Numbered from the stretch's first letter, positions 52,496 through 62,483 are shown. The stretch: 64,000 nucleotides of DNA from Bacillus sp. S/N-304-OC-R1 (GCF_019749375.1 NZ_JACWFE010000014.1:46544-110543), one strand, 5' to 3'. Numbers and translations are program-made. The notes: generated from the sequence alone by a model not told the origin.

Positions 52496-53440
52496 ATGTC
52501 TAAGGCAAAAAGATTAAATGAAATGATAATGATGGTTAATCGAAAGCAAAGATTTACCGTTAAGGAATTAGCGCAAGAATTTGGGGTTTCAAAAAGGACC
52601 ATATTGAGAGATTTGCAAGAATTAAGTGAGATGGGTGTCCCATTATATTCTGAAGCAGGTCCTCATGGTGGTTATCAAGTCCTAAATGAAAGAATTCTCC
52701 CTCCAATTGCTTTTAGTGAAGATGAAGCTATCTCTATTTTTTTTGCGATTCATGCTTTAAGACACTACATTTCCCTTCCTTTTGATACTGAGTATGAATC
52801 TATAAAAAAGAAATTTTATTTAAATCTTGCTGGAGATATAAGAGATGCGATTGATAAAATGAAAAATCGAGTTGATTTTGTATCTGTTTACCAACAGGAA
52901 AAGATCCCATTTTTAAAGCGATTATTGGAAGCATCAATCGAACAGGAAGTACTTATAATAAAGTATGAAAAAAATGGGGAAATGACTAATAGAAGTATTC
53001 AACCAATTGGTATTTATGCAAATGGAGGAAAGTGGTATTGTCCATCTTATAATTTTCTAAATAAGGATTATCGAGTCTTTAGATGTGATCGTATAAAATC
53101 CGTAGAACGTGATGAAAATAATCGCCCTATAGATTTATCAAATATTTATTTAAAAAATCGTTTTAGCCTTATTAATTCTAAAGAATATACATACCAATTA
53201 AATGTGGAACTAACTAACAAGGGAGTGGAAATGTATAAATCGGAAAAATGGGCAAATATAGAGTTGTCTAAAAGAGAAGATGGAACTGGAATTTTGAAAG
53301 GTAATATTTCAAAAAGTGATATTTACTTTTTCTGTAATTATTTTATTAGTTTTGGTGAAGAAGCTTTTATTAAAAGTCCATCTGAATTAATTGAATGTAT
53401 GAAGGAAAAGTTAAATAATATTTTAATTAAATATAACTGA
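52496..53440 (+). CDS. YafY-type HTH/WYL regulator
   Basis: This 314-residue protein has an N-terminal HTH_11 winged helix (RLNEMIMMVNRKQRFTVKEL then AQEFGVSKRTILRDLQELSE, about 5-44), a middle dimerisation part and a WYL domain (ANGGKWYCPSYNFLNKDYRVFRCDRIKSVE, about 176-205). A C-terminal WCX region follows. WYL domains bind small ligands or nucleic acids. The ATG at 52496 has GGAGG five bases upstream. DinB-family genes are frequent neighbours of YafY regulators. Confidence 0.88.
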   Translation: MSKAKRLNEMIMMVNRKQRFTVKELAQEFGVSKRTILRDLQELSEMGVPLYSEAGPHGGYQVLNERILPPIAFSEDEAISIFFAIHALRHYISLPFDTEYESIKKKFYLNLAGDIRDAIDKMKNRVDFVSVYQQEKIPFLKRLLEASIEQEVLIIKYEKNGEMTNRSIQPIGIYANGGKWYCPSYNFLNKDYRVFRCDRIKSVERDENNRPIDLSNIYLKNRFSLINSKEYTYQLNVELTNKGVEMYKSEKWANIELSKREDGTGILKGNISKSDIYFFCNYFISFGEEAFIKSPSELIECMKEKLNNILIKYN

Positions 53441-53466
53441 CTAAAATTTAAATTATTACACTCAAA

Positions 53467-53518
53467 TGGAACTTACATTTAAGACAATATTTATCAAATG
53501 TAAGTTCCAATTTTATTT
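53467..53518 (+). terminator. Terminator of the WYL regulator gene
   Basis: TGGAACTTACATTT pairs perfectly with AAATGTAAGTTCCA, then ATTTTATTTATT. Confidence 0.85.
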
Positions 53519-53580
53519 ATTCCATTAAATGGCCCTAAAGCTAAAGAAGGCACAATTCTTTTTCAAGAATTGCGCCCGAT
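53519..53580. repeat. Collapsed pair of dispersed elements A and B (copy 3)
   Basis: CCATTAAATGGCCC (element A start) is followed within 45 bases by CAAGAATTGCGCCCGATTGT (element B). The two elements are about 350 and 530 bases apart at the other loci. Confidence 0.55.
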
Positions 53581-53583
53581 TGT

Positions 53584-53775
53584 TTAGGAAAGCGTACGAA
53601 CAACTTCACGTTCAAAATTTTTGGTAATCCATTTACCTTCGTTCTGTTGTTGACACATAAAAATCTTTGTCCGTCTTTTTCCCCACTTTTGTCTAAACTT
53701 GTACCCAATTTTCATGGTCACAGACATAAGAAACTTTGTCCAAAAATCCTGTATTTCTCCTACTTTTTCTCCCAC
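53584..53775 (-). CDS. Possible 63-residue ORF, uncertain
   Basis: Basic ORF ending NEGKWITKNFEREVVRTLS with KIFMCQQQ before it. Composition is coding-like in the last 30 codons only; the first part is low-complexity Lys/Gly/Trp. No clear ribosome-binding site. It may be the end of a lost gene downstream of glmS. Confidence 0.25.
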   Translation of the reverse strand: MGEKVGEIQDFWTKFLMSVTMKIGYKFRQKWGKRRTKIFMCQQQNEGKWITKNFEREVVRTLS

Positions 53776-53828
53776 TTTTCCCCTACCTTTTTTATTTCAC
53801 TCGAGCTTTTTCTCCTGCTTTTCCCATG

Positions 53829-53878
53829 CAAAAAAGACCGAAAGGCGACCAGACTTTCACCTGATTTCCTTCGGTCTT
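53829..53878 (-). terminator. Terminator of glmS
   Basis: AAGACCGAAGG pairs with CCTTTCGGTCTT (one bulge) around a 22-base loop; on the minus strand a TTTTTTGC run follows. Confidence 0.8.
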
Positions 53879-53968
53879 GACCAGACTTTTTTATTTAAGG
53901 ACACACATTATTGTGTAAACCCAAAGTTTATTAAGGGTGAACAACGTAAACTTTCCCCTAAAAATCCT

Positions 53969-55771
53969 TTACTCCACAGTCACACTCTTTGCCAAATTCC
54001 TTGGCTTATCAACATCACAGTCACGGTGTAAAGAAGCGTAGTAAGAAATTAATTGTAATGGAATGACAGAGACAAGAGGTGTTAATAGTTCGTGCACGGC
54101 TGGAATGATGAATGTGTCTTCATCCGCTTCCAGACCCTTCATAGAGATGATGCACGCGTTGGCTCCTCTCGCTGCAACTTCTTGTATGTTGCTTCGGAGG
54201 TTCAGGTTAACACTTTCTTGAGTAGCTATAGCGATGATTGGTGTGCCATCTTCGATTAAAGCAATTGTACCGTGCTTTAATTCGCCTCCAGCAAACCCTT
54301 CTGCTTGAATATAGGAAATTTCCTTCAGCTTTAATGCTCCTTCAAGGCCAACATAGAAATCAAGTCCACGGCCAATGAAGAATGCATTGCGAGTAACAGA
54401 TAAAAACTCACGTGCAATGGATTCAAATTCTTCCTTCTCATCACATAACACTTCCATTGCATTAGCAATGATGCCAAGCTCATGGACAAGGTCTAGTTCA
54501 AGGTCAATTCCGCGGCTCTTTGCTGTAACCTCAGCAAGAATAGCCAGGACAGCAAGCTGAGCTGTATAAGCTTTTGTGGAAGCAACTGCAATTTCAGGGC
54601 CTGCATGAAGCAGTAAGGTATGATCCGCTTCACGTGATAGAGTAGAACCTGGTACATTTGTAATCGTAATGGCTTTGTAGCCCATTTCTTTAATTTTCAC
54701 AAGAACAGCACGGCTATCAGCTGTTTCTCCGCTTTGTGAGATAAAGATAAATAACGGCTTTTCAGAAAGTAAAGGCATATTGTAGCCAAATTCACTTGAA
54801 ATGTGTACTTCAACAGGGATTTTGGCCATTTTCTCAATGAGCTGTTTTCCAACAAGACCTGCATGATAGGACGTTCCTGCTGCTATGATATAAATGCGAT
54901 CAGCGTCATTCAAAGCCTGGATGATATCCTGGTCAATGGTTAATGTGCCCTGTTCGTCTTGATAAGCTTGAATGATTTTTCTCATCACTAAAGGCTGCTC
55001 ATCAATTTCTTTCAGCATATAGTGCGGGTATGTGCCCTTTTCAATATCACTAAGATCTAACTCAGCCGTATATGGATTACGTTCGATCATTTCACCCTCT
55101 AGGTTTTGAATCGCTATATGATCGTTTCTTACAATTACAATTTCTTTATCCATTAATTCTACATATTGATCCGTTACTTGCAGCATTGCCATTGCGTCTG
55201 AAGCAACTACATTAAACATGTCACCTAATCCAACTAACAGCGGGCTTTTGTTTTTAGCGACATAGATTGTTTCAGGGTCCTTCTCATCTAAAAGAGCAAT
55301 TGCATAGGAGCCATTTAACAGCTTAAGCGTTTTACGGAACGCTTCCAGTGTTGTTAATCCATCATTTGCGAACAATTGAATTAATTGAACGATAACCTCT
55401 GTATCGGTTTCACTGTTAAATGGTACGCCTTGCAAATATTCACGCTTTAAGATTTCATAATTCTCAATAACTCCATTATGAACAAGTGTAAAACGGCCGG
55501 ATGCACTTTGGTGCGGGTGAGCGTTTGTTGCACTTGGCACCCCATGTGTTGCCCAGCGTGTATGGCCAATTCCTATCTGTGCAAAAATATCAAAATCGAC
55601 AATATTCCTTAAATCAGCAATACGGCCCTTTTCTTTAAAAACATGAACCGTGTCTTCGTTCAAGATGGCAATTCCTGCTGAATCATATCCTCTATATTCA
55701 AGCTTTTCTAAGCCTTTGAGCAAAATTTCTTTCGAATCACTATTTCCAATATATCCTACAATACCGCACAT
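53969..55771 (-). CDS. glmS: Glucosamine-6-phosphate synthase GlmS
   Basis: This 600-residue enzyme starts MCGIVGYIG with the nucleophilic Cys2 of the class II glutaminase domain (to about 220). Two SIS domains follow ([20 protein letters not shown] and [20 protein letters not shown]), and the protein ends with [12 protein letters not shown]. It makes glucosamine-6-phosphate from fructose-6-phosphate and glutamine for peptidoglycan and teichoic acid. AAAGGAGG precedes the start. The mRNA leader holds the glmS ribozyme, so the product shuts down its own message. Confidence 0.97.
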   Translation of the reverse strand: MCGIVGYIGNSDSKEILLKGLEKLEYRGYDSAGIAILNEDTVHVFKEKGRIADLRNIVDFDIFAQIGIGHTRWATHGVPSATNAHPHQSASGRFTLVHNGVIENYEILKREYLQGVPFNSETDTEVIVQLIQLFANDGLTTLEAFRKTLKLLNGSYAIALLDEKDPETIYVAKNKSPLLVGLGDMFNVVASDAMAMLQVTDQYVELMDKEIVIVRNDHIAIQNLEGEMIERNPYTAELDLSDIEKGTYPHYMLKEIDEQPLVMRKIIQAYQDEQGTLTIDQDIIQALNDADRIYIIAAGTSYHAGLVGKQLIEKMAKIPVEVHISSEFGYNMPLLSEKPLFIFISQSGETADSRAVLVKIKEMGYKAITITNVPGSTLSREADHTLLLHAGPEIAVASTKAYTAQLAVLAILAEVTAKSRGIDLELDLVHELGIIANAMEVLCDEKEEFESIAREFLSVTRNAFFIGRGLDFYVGLEGALKLKEISYIQAEGFAGGELKHGTIALIEDGTPIIAIATQESVNLNLRSNIQEVAARGANACIISMKGLEADEDTFIIPAVHELLTPLVSVIPLQLISYYASLHRDCDVDKPRNLAKSVTVE

Positions 55772-55796
55772 TCTTTTTTTCCTCCTAAAATAGAAG

Positions 55797-55831
55797 GGGC
55801 AAGAAGCCGGTTGGGGCGTTTCTTGCCCCTT
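55797..55831 (-). terminator. Hairpin between the glmS ribozyme and glmS
   Basis: GGGCAAGAA pairs with TTCTTGCCC; the following T-run is weak (CCTTCTATTTT). It may be a terminator or a stabilising stem on the cleaved message. Confidence 0.5.
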
Positions 55832-55934
55832 ATCTCTGTAATTTACTGTTGACGTTTTTTCTAAGACAGCAACTAGTAAGCCTTTTATTGACTTTACAGT
55901 GGCAGTTTAAATCAATCGTCCTCTTATGAATAGC

Positions 55935-56088
55935 ATTCCCATCTCTTTGTGCATTAAGTTGCCCTAATGTTTTAAAGATGTGATAACGGTTTGCTCGTAA
56001 CCGGGAGGCATCCGCCGAATACTTCGATAAACCTCCTCCTCGTCAACTAATTCACTTCCGCTCTTGAATTAGTCCAGGCGCTTCTACT
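55935..56088 (-). ncRNA. glmS ribozyme (glucosamine-6-phosphate riboswitch)
   Basis: The minus strand has the cleavage-site core AGCGCCTGGACTAATTC at 56083 and downward, then TTGACGAGGAGGAGGTTTAT, CGAAGTATTCGGCGGATGCC and TCCCGGTTACGAG. These are the conserved P2/P2.1 core segments of glmS ribozymes. Cleavage is expected between A56083 and G56082. It lies in the leader of glmS, as in B. subtilis. Confidence 0.95.
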
Positions 56089-56207
56089 TATTCTCTAGCA
56101 AAAGAACTATCCACCTTTCAATTGAATTTACAAAAACAGTAATATCATACACACAAAAAACTCTGTAGTCAATTAAAAACTATAGGGGGAAAATCCCCAT
56201 ACCATAA

Positions 56208-56243
56208 AAATATGCATAAGAGAACCTTTTCGTTCCCTTATGC
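56208..56243 (-). terminator. Terminator of the cdaA-cdaR-glmM operon
   Basis: TGCATAAGGGAAC pairs (one mismatch) with GTTCTCTTATGCA, followed by TATTTTTATGG. glmS therefore needs its own promoter. Confidence 0.75.
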
Positions 56244-56253
56244 ACGCTGCCAC

Positions 56254-57606
56254 TTACTCTTCTTTTAATCCCATTTCTTCCACAACTACTGCTGCAATTC
56301 TCTCTACATATGAACTGCAAAGCTCTTCTGTAGGAGCTTCAGCCATTACACGAACAAGCGGCTCCGTTCCAGATGGACGAACTAGAATTCGGCCATTGCC
56401 GTTCATTTCTTTTTCCACCTCTGAAATAATTGCCTTTACTTTTTCATTATCAGTTACATGATGCTTATCTGTTACACGAATATTAACAAGCTTTTGTGGG
56501 AACTTTTGCATTTCTTTTGCCAGCTCCGATAGAGGCTTTTTCGTCATCTTCATAATGTTAACAAGCTGAATCCCTGTTAATAGCCCATCGCCAGTCGTAA
56601 TATAATCTAGAAAAATGATATGACCTGATTGCTCACCGCCAAGATTATAGCCATTCTTCTTCATTTCTTCGACAACATAACGATCGCCAACCGCAGTTGG
56701 GATGCTCTTAATGCCATTAGCTTCTAATGCTTTATAAAAACCTAAATTACTCATCACCGTAGAAACAACTGTGCTTTGGCGAAGTCTTCCTTGTTCCTTC
56801 AAATATTTACCGCAAATATACATAATTTGATCGCCATCTACGATTTCGCCATTTTCATCAATCGCAATCAGTCGGTCCCCGTCACCGTCAAATGCTAAAC
56901 CCACATCAGCACCCTTTTCCTTAACGGAGGCTGCAAGTGTTTCTGGATGGGTAGATCCAACACCTTCATTGATATTGAGACCGTTTGGTGATGCCCCAAT
57001 CATCGATAAATCAGCATCTAAATCCGCAAATAAGTGTGAAGCAAGAGATGAAGTCGCTCCGTGGGCACAATCCAACGCAATATGTATCCCTGAAAAGTCC
57101 TCATCCACTGTTTGCTTCAAGTATTGCAAATACTTCTGTCCGCCTTCAAAATAATCATTCACCTGTCCAAGCTCAGCACCAATTGGTCTTGGAAGCTGAT
57201 CTTCTTCTTGATCCATATACTGTTCAATTTCATTTTCCTGTTCATCTGAAAGCTTAAATCCGTCAGGTCCAAAGAATTTAATTCCGTTGTCTGCTACTGG
57301 ATTATGCGAAGCAGAAATCATGACTCCTGCCTCTGCTCCAAGAGCTTTTGTTAAATAGGCAACCCCAGGAGTCGAGATAACGCCTAAACGCATTACCTCT
57401 GCTCCAATTGATAATAAACCTGCAACAAGAGCCCCTTCAAGCATATGGCCAGAAATACGTGTATCGCGGCCAATTAATACTTTTGGACGGTTTTTATCTT
57501 TAGTTAATACATATCCTCCAAAACGGCCTAATTTAAAAGCTAATTCAGGTGTTAGCTCACTATTCGCAACTCCACGTACCCCATCTGTACCAAAATATTT
57601 ACCCAT
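56254..57606 (-). CDS. glmM: Phosphoglucosamine mutase GlmM
   Basis: This 450-residue enzyme has the active-site phosphoserine loop [15 protein letters not shown] (Ser about 101), the metal loop [12 protein letters not shown] (about 241-252), the sugar loop LGGEQSGHI and the phosphate loop [12 protein letters not shown]. It converts glucosamine-6-phosphate to glucosamine-1-phosphate. AAAGGAG precedes the ATG. It follows cdaR by 38 bases. Confidence 0.97.
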   Translation of the reverse strand: MGKYFGTDGVRGVANSELTPELAFKLGRFGGYVLTKDKNRPKVLIGRDTRISGHMLEGALVAGLLSIGAEVMRLGVISTPGVAYLTKALGAEAGVMISASHNPVADNGIKFFGPDGFKLSDEQENEIEQYMDQEEDQLPRPIGAELGQVNDYFEGGQKYLQYLKQTVDEDFSGIHIALDCAHGATSSLASHLFADLDADLSMIGASPNGLNINEGVGSTHPETLAASVKEKGADVGLAFDGDGDRLIAIDENGEIVDGDQIMYICGKYLKEQGRLRQSTVVSTVMSNLGFYKALEANGIKSIPTAVGDRYVVEEMKKNGYNLGGEQSGHIIFLDYITTGDGLLTGIQLVNIMKMTKKPLSELAKEMQKFPQKLVNIRVTDKHHVTDNEKVKAIISEVEKEMNGNGRILVRPSGTEPLVRVMAEAPTEELCSSYVERIAAVVVEEMGLKEE

Positions 57607-57644
57607 TAAAGCATACGCTCCTTTAAACTTATTTTACTTTATCG

Positions 57645-58916
57645 TTAAGCTTCCTTTTGTGTTATCGTGATTTTTGCAACATCATTTGCCAAGTTCCAAT
57701 TGACATTTGGCGGACCAGTGACATTAATCTTCACATCATAGTCCCCTGTCCCTAAGTTAGTCAGATCTAGAAAAACGAGAAAGTCGGATGATTTTAATTG
57801 ATCAATAACACTGCTTTTCCCTGAAACAGTTAAACTTGCTCCGTTATTCGGAGATACTACTTCTGCCTCGTATTGATTAGAAAGGCCGGTTAAATTAATT
57901 GGGAGATTTGAGAACGTTTTATTCTCATCCTTATCTTCTTCTTGCTGAGTATCTAACCGATTTTCACTTGTACTAATCGTCGCTCTTACTGTTTTGGGAT
58001 TTACTTCACTTATTCCGTCAGAAATAATGACTGGCAGCGACATTTCTGTATTTCCATTAATCTTGCTGACATCCACTTCTACTCTTACACTATCTGTCCG
58101 GTCTAACACCTCTTGAGCTCCATAGATCTTCGCCTCATTAACATCAAGGGATATAGAGTCAATCTTGATACCATCAGGAGGGCTTCCTTTTTCAACTATC
58201 CTTATCGGCACCGTTTTACTTAAACTTTTAACTGGGATTATGACATCCACCATCTCATGATCGAGGGTAACATTGAGCTTATTCATATCCCGGTCCAGTA
58301 CTTGAATTTGCGCTTCCCTTCTAACTGTTTCTTTAACAGAACCTCTGATATTTACCGTTGCTTTTACATAACTAATTCGGTCAATAACATCTTTTGCCCC
58401 TGTAATCTTAACTGTCTTTGGCTCTGCTTCAGGCGGCTCTGAAATATAACCAGCCTCTAGCAATGTTTTATCAAACTCTACATCTACTTTAAATTCCTTC
58501 GTTACTTTTTCTTGAATGTTGACATTTACATATGCAGGATCAATCGTTGCTTTCAGCTTGTCAGACAGATTGCGAATTTCCAACGGAACCCTTTTTGTAC
58601 CAATTTCTGCATTTGAGAGATCAACATATACTTCGAAATTTCTCTGCGCTTTTGCGGGCTGTAGAACATTTTTTGGACCCTGTAATGTAACCTTTACAGT
58701 TTCAGGAACTCCTGTAACGACTAAGTTATCAGTGTCATAATAACTTTTCACTGGAATATCTGAAAGGATTTCATAATCCTCACCGCTTGGCACATTAATA
58801 TTTGAAACATCCTTTTGCGGATCGTAAACAGATGTAAAAAGAAGCAATGCGAGAATTAACGCAATTATTTTCATAAACCAGCGTGTGTCAATCAGCTTGT
58901 CAATTAACTTATCCAT
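57645..58916 (-). CDS. cdaR: CdaR (YbbR), regulator of diadenylate cyclase CdaA
   Basis: This 423-residue protein has one N-terminal membrane helix (WFMKIIALILALLLFTSVY) and four YbbR repeats outside the membrane, each with a pattern like VKVTLQGPKNVLQPAKA or VKITGAKDVIDRISYVKATV. YbbR/CdaR binds and controls CdaA. Its start overlaps the end of cdaA by eight bases, so the two are translationally coupled. Length is close to the usual 420-480. Confidence 0.93.
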   Translation of the reverse strand: MDKLIDKLIDTRWFMKIIALILALLLFTSVYDPQKDVSNINVPSGEDYEILSDIPVKSYYDTDNLVVTGVPETVKVTLQGPKNVLQPAKAQRNFEVYVDLSNAEIGTKRVPLEIRNLSDKLKATIDPAYVNVNIQEKVTKEFKVDVEFDKTLLEAGYISEPPEAEPKTVKITGAKDVIDRISYVKATVNIRGSVKETVRREAQIQVLDRDMNKLNVTLDHEMVDVIIPVKSLSKTVPIRIVEKGSPPDGIKIDSISLDVNEAKIYGAQEVLDRTDSVRVEVDVSKINGNTEMSLPVIISDGISEVNPKTVRATISTSENRLDTQQEEDKDENKTFSNLPINLTGLSNQYEAEVVSPNNGASLTVSGKSSVIDQLKSSDFLVFLDLTNLGTGDYDVKINVTGPPNVNWNLANDVAKITITQKEA

Positions 58917-59736
58917 TTTTCTTCGCCCTCCAATTCCAACGAGCGGAAGAAGCTTGCTTTACTCGGCTTTGTGTAATTAACTCATTTGTAAGCATTTCTT
59001 TAAAGTCTTCTGCTTGCAGGTCACGGTGAAGCTCCCCATTTTTCGTTAGTGACACACTGCCTGTCTCTTCTGAAACAACGACAGTTATACTATCCGTCAC
59101 TTCACTAATTCCAAGAGCGGCTCTATGTCGAGTTCCAAGCTCCTTTGAAATAAAGGGACTTTCTGATAATGGAAGATAGCATGCTGCAGCAGCCACTTGA
59201 TTTTTTTGTAGAATAACAGCTCCATCGTGAAGTGGAGTATTAGGAATAAAAATATTAATAAGCAATTCAGACGAAATTTTTGATTCTAGCCCAATGCCCG
59301 TTTCAATATAGTCCCCCATTCCCGTTTCACGTTCAATGGAAATGAGTGCCCCGATGCGGCGCTTGGCCATATAATCAACAGCTTTGACAATTGAATCTAC
59401 GATCTTCTCCTGGTCGTCTGATTCCTGATTGCTTGATCTAGAAAAGAATCGTCCTCTGCCCAATTGTTCAAGAGCTCTTCTTAGTTCAGGCTGGAATATA
59501 ATTGCAATCGCCAAGAATCCCCATGTAAGTACTTGCTGCATCATCCAGCCTAGTGTCTGGAGGTGGAAATTATCACTGATTACTTTTACAAGGAGAATGA
59601 CAAATATCCCTTTTACCAACTGAACAGCTTTCGTCCCTTTAACAATGACAATAAGTTTATAGATGACATACCATACGAGGAGAATGTCAACAGTATTTGC
59701 TAATAATTTCAGTATAGAGAAATCTGAAAACGACAT
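58909..59736 (-). CDS. cdaA: Diadenylate cyclase CdaA
   Basis: This 275-residue protein has three N-terminal membrane helices and a DAC domain with the catalytic motifs PLHDGAVILQK (DGA) and GTRHRAALGISE (RHR). It makes c-di-AMP, which controls potassium and osmotic balance and cell-wall homeostasis. The ATG giving MSFSDFS has GGAGGAAGGA just upstream; the frame is open 14 codons further, but that extension is not family-like. Confidence 0.95.
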   Translation of the reverse strand: MSFSDFSILKLLANTVDILLVWYVIYKLIVIVKGTKAVQLVKGIFVILLVKVISDNFHLQTLGWMMQQVLTWGFLAIAIIFQPELRRALEQLGRGRFFSRSSNQESDDQEKIVDSIVKAVDYMAKRRIGALISIERETGMGDYIETGIGLESKISSELLINIFIPNTPLHDGAVILQKNQVAAAACYLPLSESPFISKELGTRHRAALGISEVTDSITVVVSEETGSVSLTKNGELHRDLQAEDFKEMLTNELITQSRVKQASSARWNWRAKKNG

Positions 59737-59851
59737 TATCCTTCCTCCAAATATATATTGAAAGCCACTTTTATTCATATACTTAGCTTACATATTATAT
59801 CATAAATTCATGGAATACCACTCGTGTGTACTTTATGTAAAGTGATTGAAA

Positions 59852-59883
59852 TAAAAAAGAAATCCTGCCTAATGAGCAAGATT
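59852..59883 (-). terminator. Terminator of sigW-rsiW
   Basis: On the minus strand AATCTTGC pairs with GCAGGATT (one G-U), followed by TCTTTTTT. Confidence 0.75.
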
Positions 59884-59896
59884 CCATTACTAATTG

Positions 59897-60532
59897 TTAC
59901 TTAACAGTCTCTGGATCACTGCCATCAAAAATACTGACTACCTCTTTTGCAGTTTTTTTGATATGAAACCACATCCAGTCAAAAACAGCGTTCACTTCTT
60001 GAATTTCACCAGTGACCTGACCTGCCGAAGCTAAATATTTTTCACCGTTAATAACGGTTACATTCCCCTCTACTTGTCCTTCTATCTTTAATTTCCCATT
60101 TTTAACGATGACATCACCTTTTACTACTTCTCCCTCAGGAACAATGACTGTATCATTTTGCACAACTAAATTTGGCTGTTTTGATACCGAGAACTCGTGA
60201 TCTTGTTCCCATGAAGAAAATAAGCTTCCTACCATAAGGACAAGGAATAGAGAAGCAGCTGTAAAAAGCGGGTGCTGCCTAATCCAGCGCTGAAATCCTA
60301 CCTTCCGCTTCTCTTTCGGCAGTTTAGCCATCACATTCGCAGTAAAATCGATTGGTGCTTTTATATGTGAAGTGCTTCGGACAAAGGCAATAGTCTTTCG
60401 CAGTTCATGGAAATGCGCTTGGCAGTCCTTGCAGCTTTGCAAGTGTGCTCTTAACTCTGCTTCATGTTCGGCTGAGATCTCTTCATCTAAATATTCATGC
60501 ATATAAAGAACCACTTCTGCTGGACACTTCAA
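59897..60532 (-). CDS. rsiW: Anti-sigma-W factor RsiW
   Basis: This 211-residue protein has an N-terminal zinc anti-sigma domain (HEYLDEEISAEHEAEL, then HLQSCKDCQAHFHEL: HxxxCxxC), the segment DFTANVMAKLPKEKRK, one membrane helix (PLFTAASLFLVLMVGSLF, about 95-112) and an external beta-rich part. Envelope stress leads to its proteolysis and release of SigW. The TTG at 60532 is preferred (MKCPAEVV, like B. subtilis MSCPEQIV) with GGGTGAG upstream; the ATG six codons earlier has no ribosome-binding site. Confidence 0.92.
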   Translation of the reverse strand: MKCPAEVVLYMHEYLDEEISAEHEAELRAHLQSCKDCQAHFHELRKTIAFVRSTSHIKAPIDFTANVMAKLPKEKRKVGFQRWIRQHPLFTAASLFLVLMVGSLFSSWEQDHEFSVSKQPNLVVQNDTVIVPEGEVVKGDVIVKNGKLKIEGQVEGNVTVINGEKYLASAGQVTGEIQEVNAVFDWMWFHIKKTAKEVVSIFDGSDPETVK

Positions 60533-60562
60533 AGTTCTCACCCTCTTCATATTATACTTATC

Positions 60563-61126
60563 TTATACATATCGTAATTGGGTTCTTAATGCTTCTCTTC
60601 CCCGATGAATTCTTGTTTTAACCGTACCTAAAGGTAAATCCAAAATTTTACTAATTTCATTCAACGATAGTTCCTCGATATATTTTAGAACTATCACGGT
60701 ACGGTATTTTTCCGGGAGCTTAGATATTTCTCGTTGAATCGTCTCCTGAAGCTCCAGACTTTCTAAATCCTCCTCAGGGAGACTCGTATCAGCTGCAATT
60801 TGGGAATACATTGTTAACCCGTCAGTACCTGCTACCTCTGCATCTAAATAATAGTCTGGTTTCTTCTTCCTTATACGATCGATACAAAGATTCGTGGCAA
60901 TTCGATAAAGCCATGAAGAGAATTTCAAATTTATATTAAAACTATGAATGTTAACGTAAGCTCTCAGAAAAGCCTCTTGTGCAATATCCTCTGCTTCATG
61001 TCTATTCCCTAGCATTCTGTAGCAAATCAAATAAACCTTCTCTTTATAGATTTCTACTATTTCTGCGTAAGCGTCCTGATCTCCTTTTAATACCTGCTTA
61101 ATCCTTTTCTTTACGATTGTCTCCAT
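60563..61126 (-). CDS. sigW: ECF sigma factor SigW
   Basis: This 187-residue ECF sigma factor has region 2 (CYRMLGNRHEAEDIAQEAFL and WLYRIATNLCIDRIRKKKPDYY) and region 4 (YRTVIVLKYIEELSLNEISK then LPLGTVKTRIHRGREALRTQ). It matches B. subtilis SigW over its whole length as recalled. It controls detergent, bacteriocin and fosfomycin defence genes. It is preceded by a consensus SigW promoter and followed by rsiW. Confidence 0.96.
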   Translation of the reverse strand: METIVKKRIKQVLKGDQDAYAEIVEIYKEKVYLICYRMLGNRHEAEDIAQEAFLRAYVNIHSFNINLKFSSWLYRIATNLCIDRIRKKKPDYYLDAEVAGTDGLTMYSQIAADTSLPEEDLESLELQETIQREISKLPEKYRTVIVLKYIEELSLNEISKILDLPLGTVKTRIHRGREALRTQLRYV

Positions 61127-61162
61127 TTTCTTTTACCTCCGCTCTATGCGGCTAATCGATAT

Positions 61163-61188
61163 TACGATCGATAGCGGAAAAGGTTTCA
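61163..61188 (-). promoter_or_regulatory. SigW autoregulatory promoter
   Basis: TGAAAC (61188-61183), 16 bases, CGTA (61166-61163): the exact SigW consensus, 37 bases before the sigW start codon. Confidence 0.92.
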
Positions 61189-61389
61189 CTTTTTTAAAAA
61201 TACCACTATAACTATATTAACAAATTTTTACTGATGTGGTTTAATAATTTTTGATTGTGGGAATTATAGTATAAATTTGATGAATTGATATTTACTTGCT
61301 TAGGGATTTTCATCCTCGAACTTCCAAGCAATTTCAAAAGTAAAGTGTCATAACCTAAGCACCCATCACTGAAAAAAGGGGCTGGTATT

Positions 61390-61560
61390 ATGTGTGTGTG
61401 TAAACTAATAAAAGATATAGAAGACTGCAGAAAAGAAATGATTGAAATGGCATCCTATTCTTCTTTAACTAGCCCACAAGTCGTCGACATCAGTAAAAAA
61501 TTGGACAAGCTTCTTAATTTATACGAAAAGCGCACAAAAAAAGTTAGGCAGCAGCTTTAG
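61390..61560 (+). CDS. Spo0E-like aspartyl-phosphate phosphatase
   Basis: This 56-residue protein has two helices and the Spo0E signature VVDISKKLDKLLNLYEK (S-x-x-L-D motif, about 31-47). Family knowledge: such proteins dephosphorylate Spo0A~P and delay sporulation. The ATG at 61390 has AAAAGGGGCT upstream. It is the only plus-strand gene between sigW and arginase, and the bidirectional terminator after it is shared with arginase. Confidence 0.85.
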   Translation: MCVCKLIKDIEDCRKEMIEMASYSSLTSPQVVDISKKLDKLLNLYEKRTKKVRQQL

Positions 61561-61584
61561 ATAGCTCTGCCTAACTTTTTTTTA
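61534..61584. terminator. Bidirectional terminator, Spo0E-like gene and arginase
   Basis: AAGTTAGGCAG pairs with CTGCCTAACTT, with A-run on the left and T-run on the right, so it works in both directions. Confidence 0.88.
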
Positions 61585-61586
61585 TT

Positions 61587-62483
61587 TTATAAAAGCTTTT
61601 CGCCAAATAAAGATCCCATTAATGCTACAGCTACAGATGCTGTTCTATTTTTCTCATCCAAGATAGGATTTACTTCGACAAACTCAGCGGAGGTAATCAA
61701 TTCTGCTTCAGCAAGCATCTCCATGGCTAAATGGCTTTCCCGATAGCTAATTCCACCGTTGACCGGAGTTCCAACACCTGGAGCATCATGTGGATCAAGA
61801 CCATCTAAATCTAGTGACAAGTGAACACCATCAGTCTTTTCCTTGAGATAGTTGATTGTTTCTTCCATCACCTTTGTCATTCCTAGTCGGTCTATTTCAT
61901 GCATTGTGTACACTTTAATGCCAAGCTCTTTAATAAGGACCTTTTCTCCTTCATCTAGAGAGCGTGCTCCAATAATAACAATATTTTCAGGCTTCACTTT
62001 CGGAGCATAGCCGGACACATTTGTTAACAGCGGGTGACCCATGCCCAAACTAACAGCAAGTGGCATACCATGAATATTACCTGATGGTGAAGTTTCAGCA
62101 GTATTTAAATCTCCATGAGCATCATACCAGATAACACCTAGGTTTTTATAATGCTTGGATACACCTGCCAATGTCCCTATTGCAATACTATGATCTCCGC
62201 CAAGAACAAGTGGAAAGGCCTGATCTTGAATTGCTTGATCAACTTCTTTAGCGAGTAATTCCGTTTTCTCTGCGATTAAATGTAAATTACGCAAGTTAGA
62301 TACAGGATCAACCTCCACTTCCGGTCTGCCAACTGCAATATCACCCTTATCATGTACATCATCAAATAATTCTTTTAATCGCTCATTTACACCTGCATAT
62401 CGAATGGCACTAGGGCCCATATCTACTCCACGTCTTGCTTGCCCCAAATCCATAGGCATCCCAATAATAGCTAATTTTCTCAT
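61587..62483 (-). CDS. rocF: Arginase RocF
   Basis: This 298-residue enzyme has the di-manganese motifs of the arginase family: GGDHSIAIGT (about 99), WYDAHGDLN (about 124), SLDLDGLDPHDAPG (about 226) and the Glu near EFVEVNP. It hydrolyses arginine to ornithine and urea. A sigma-A-like promoter is seen upstream rather than the SigL site known for B. subtilis rocDEF. Next to sigW in several Bacillus genomes (recalled). Confidence 0.95.
   Translation of the reverse strand: MRKLAIIGMPMDLGQARRGVDMGPSAIRYAGVNERLKELFDDVHDKGDIAVGRPEVEVDPVSNLRNLHLIAEKTELLAKEVDQAIQDQAFPLVLGGDHSIAIGTLAGVSKHYKNLGVIWYDAHGDLNTAETSPSGNIHGMPLAVSLGMGHPLLTNVSGYAPKVKPENIVIIGARSLDEGEKVLIKELGIKVYTMHEIDRLGMTKVMEETINYLKEKTDGVHLSLDLDGLDPHDAPGVGTPVNGGISYRESHLAMEMLAEAELITSAEFVEVNPILDEKNRTASVAVALMGSLFGEKLL

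Noticed and set aside
53584..53968. Tn7-like insertion behind glmS
   Set aside because: No transposase, no end repeats and no target duplication; only one doubtful small ORF.
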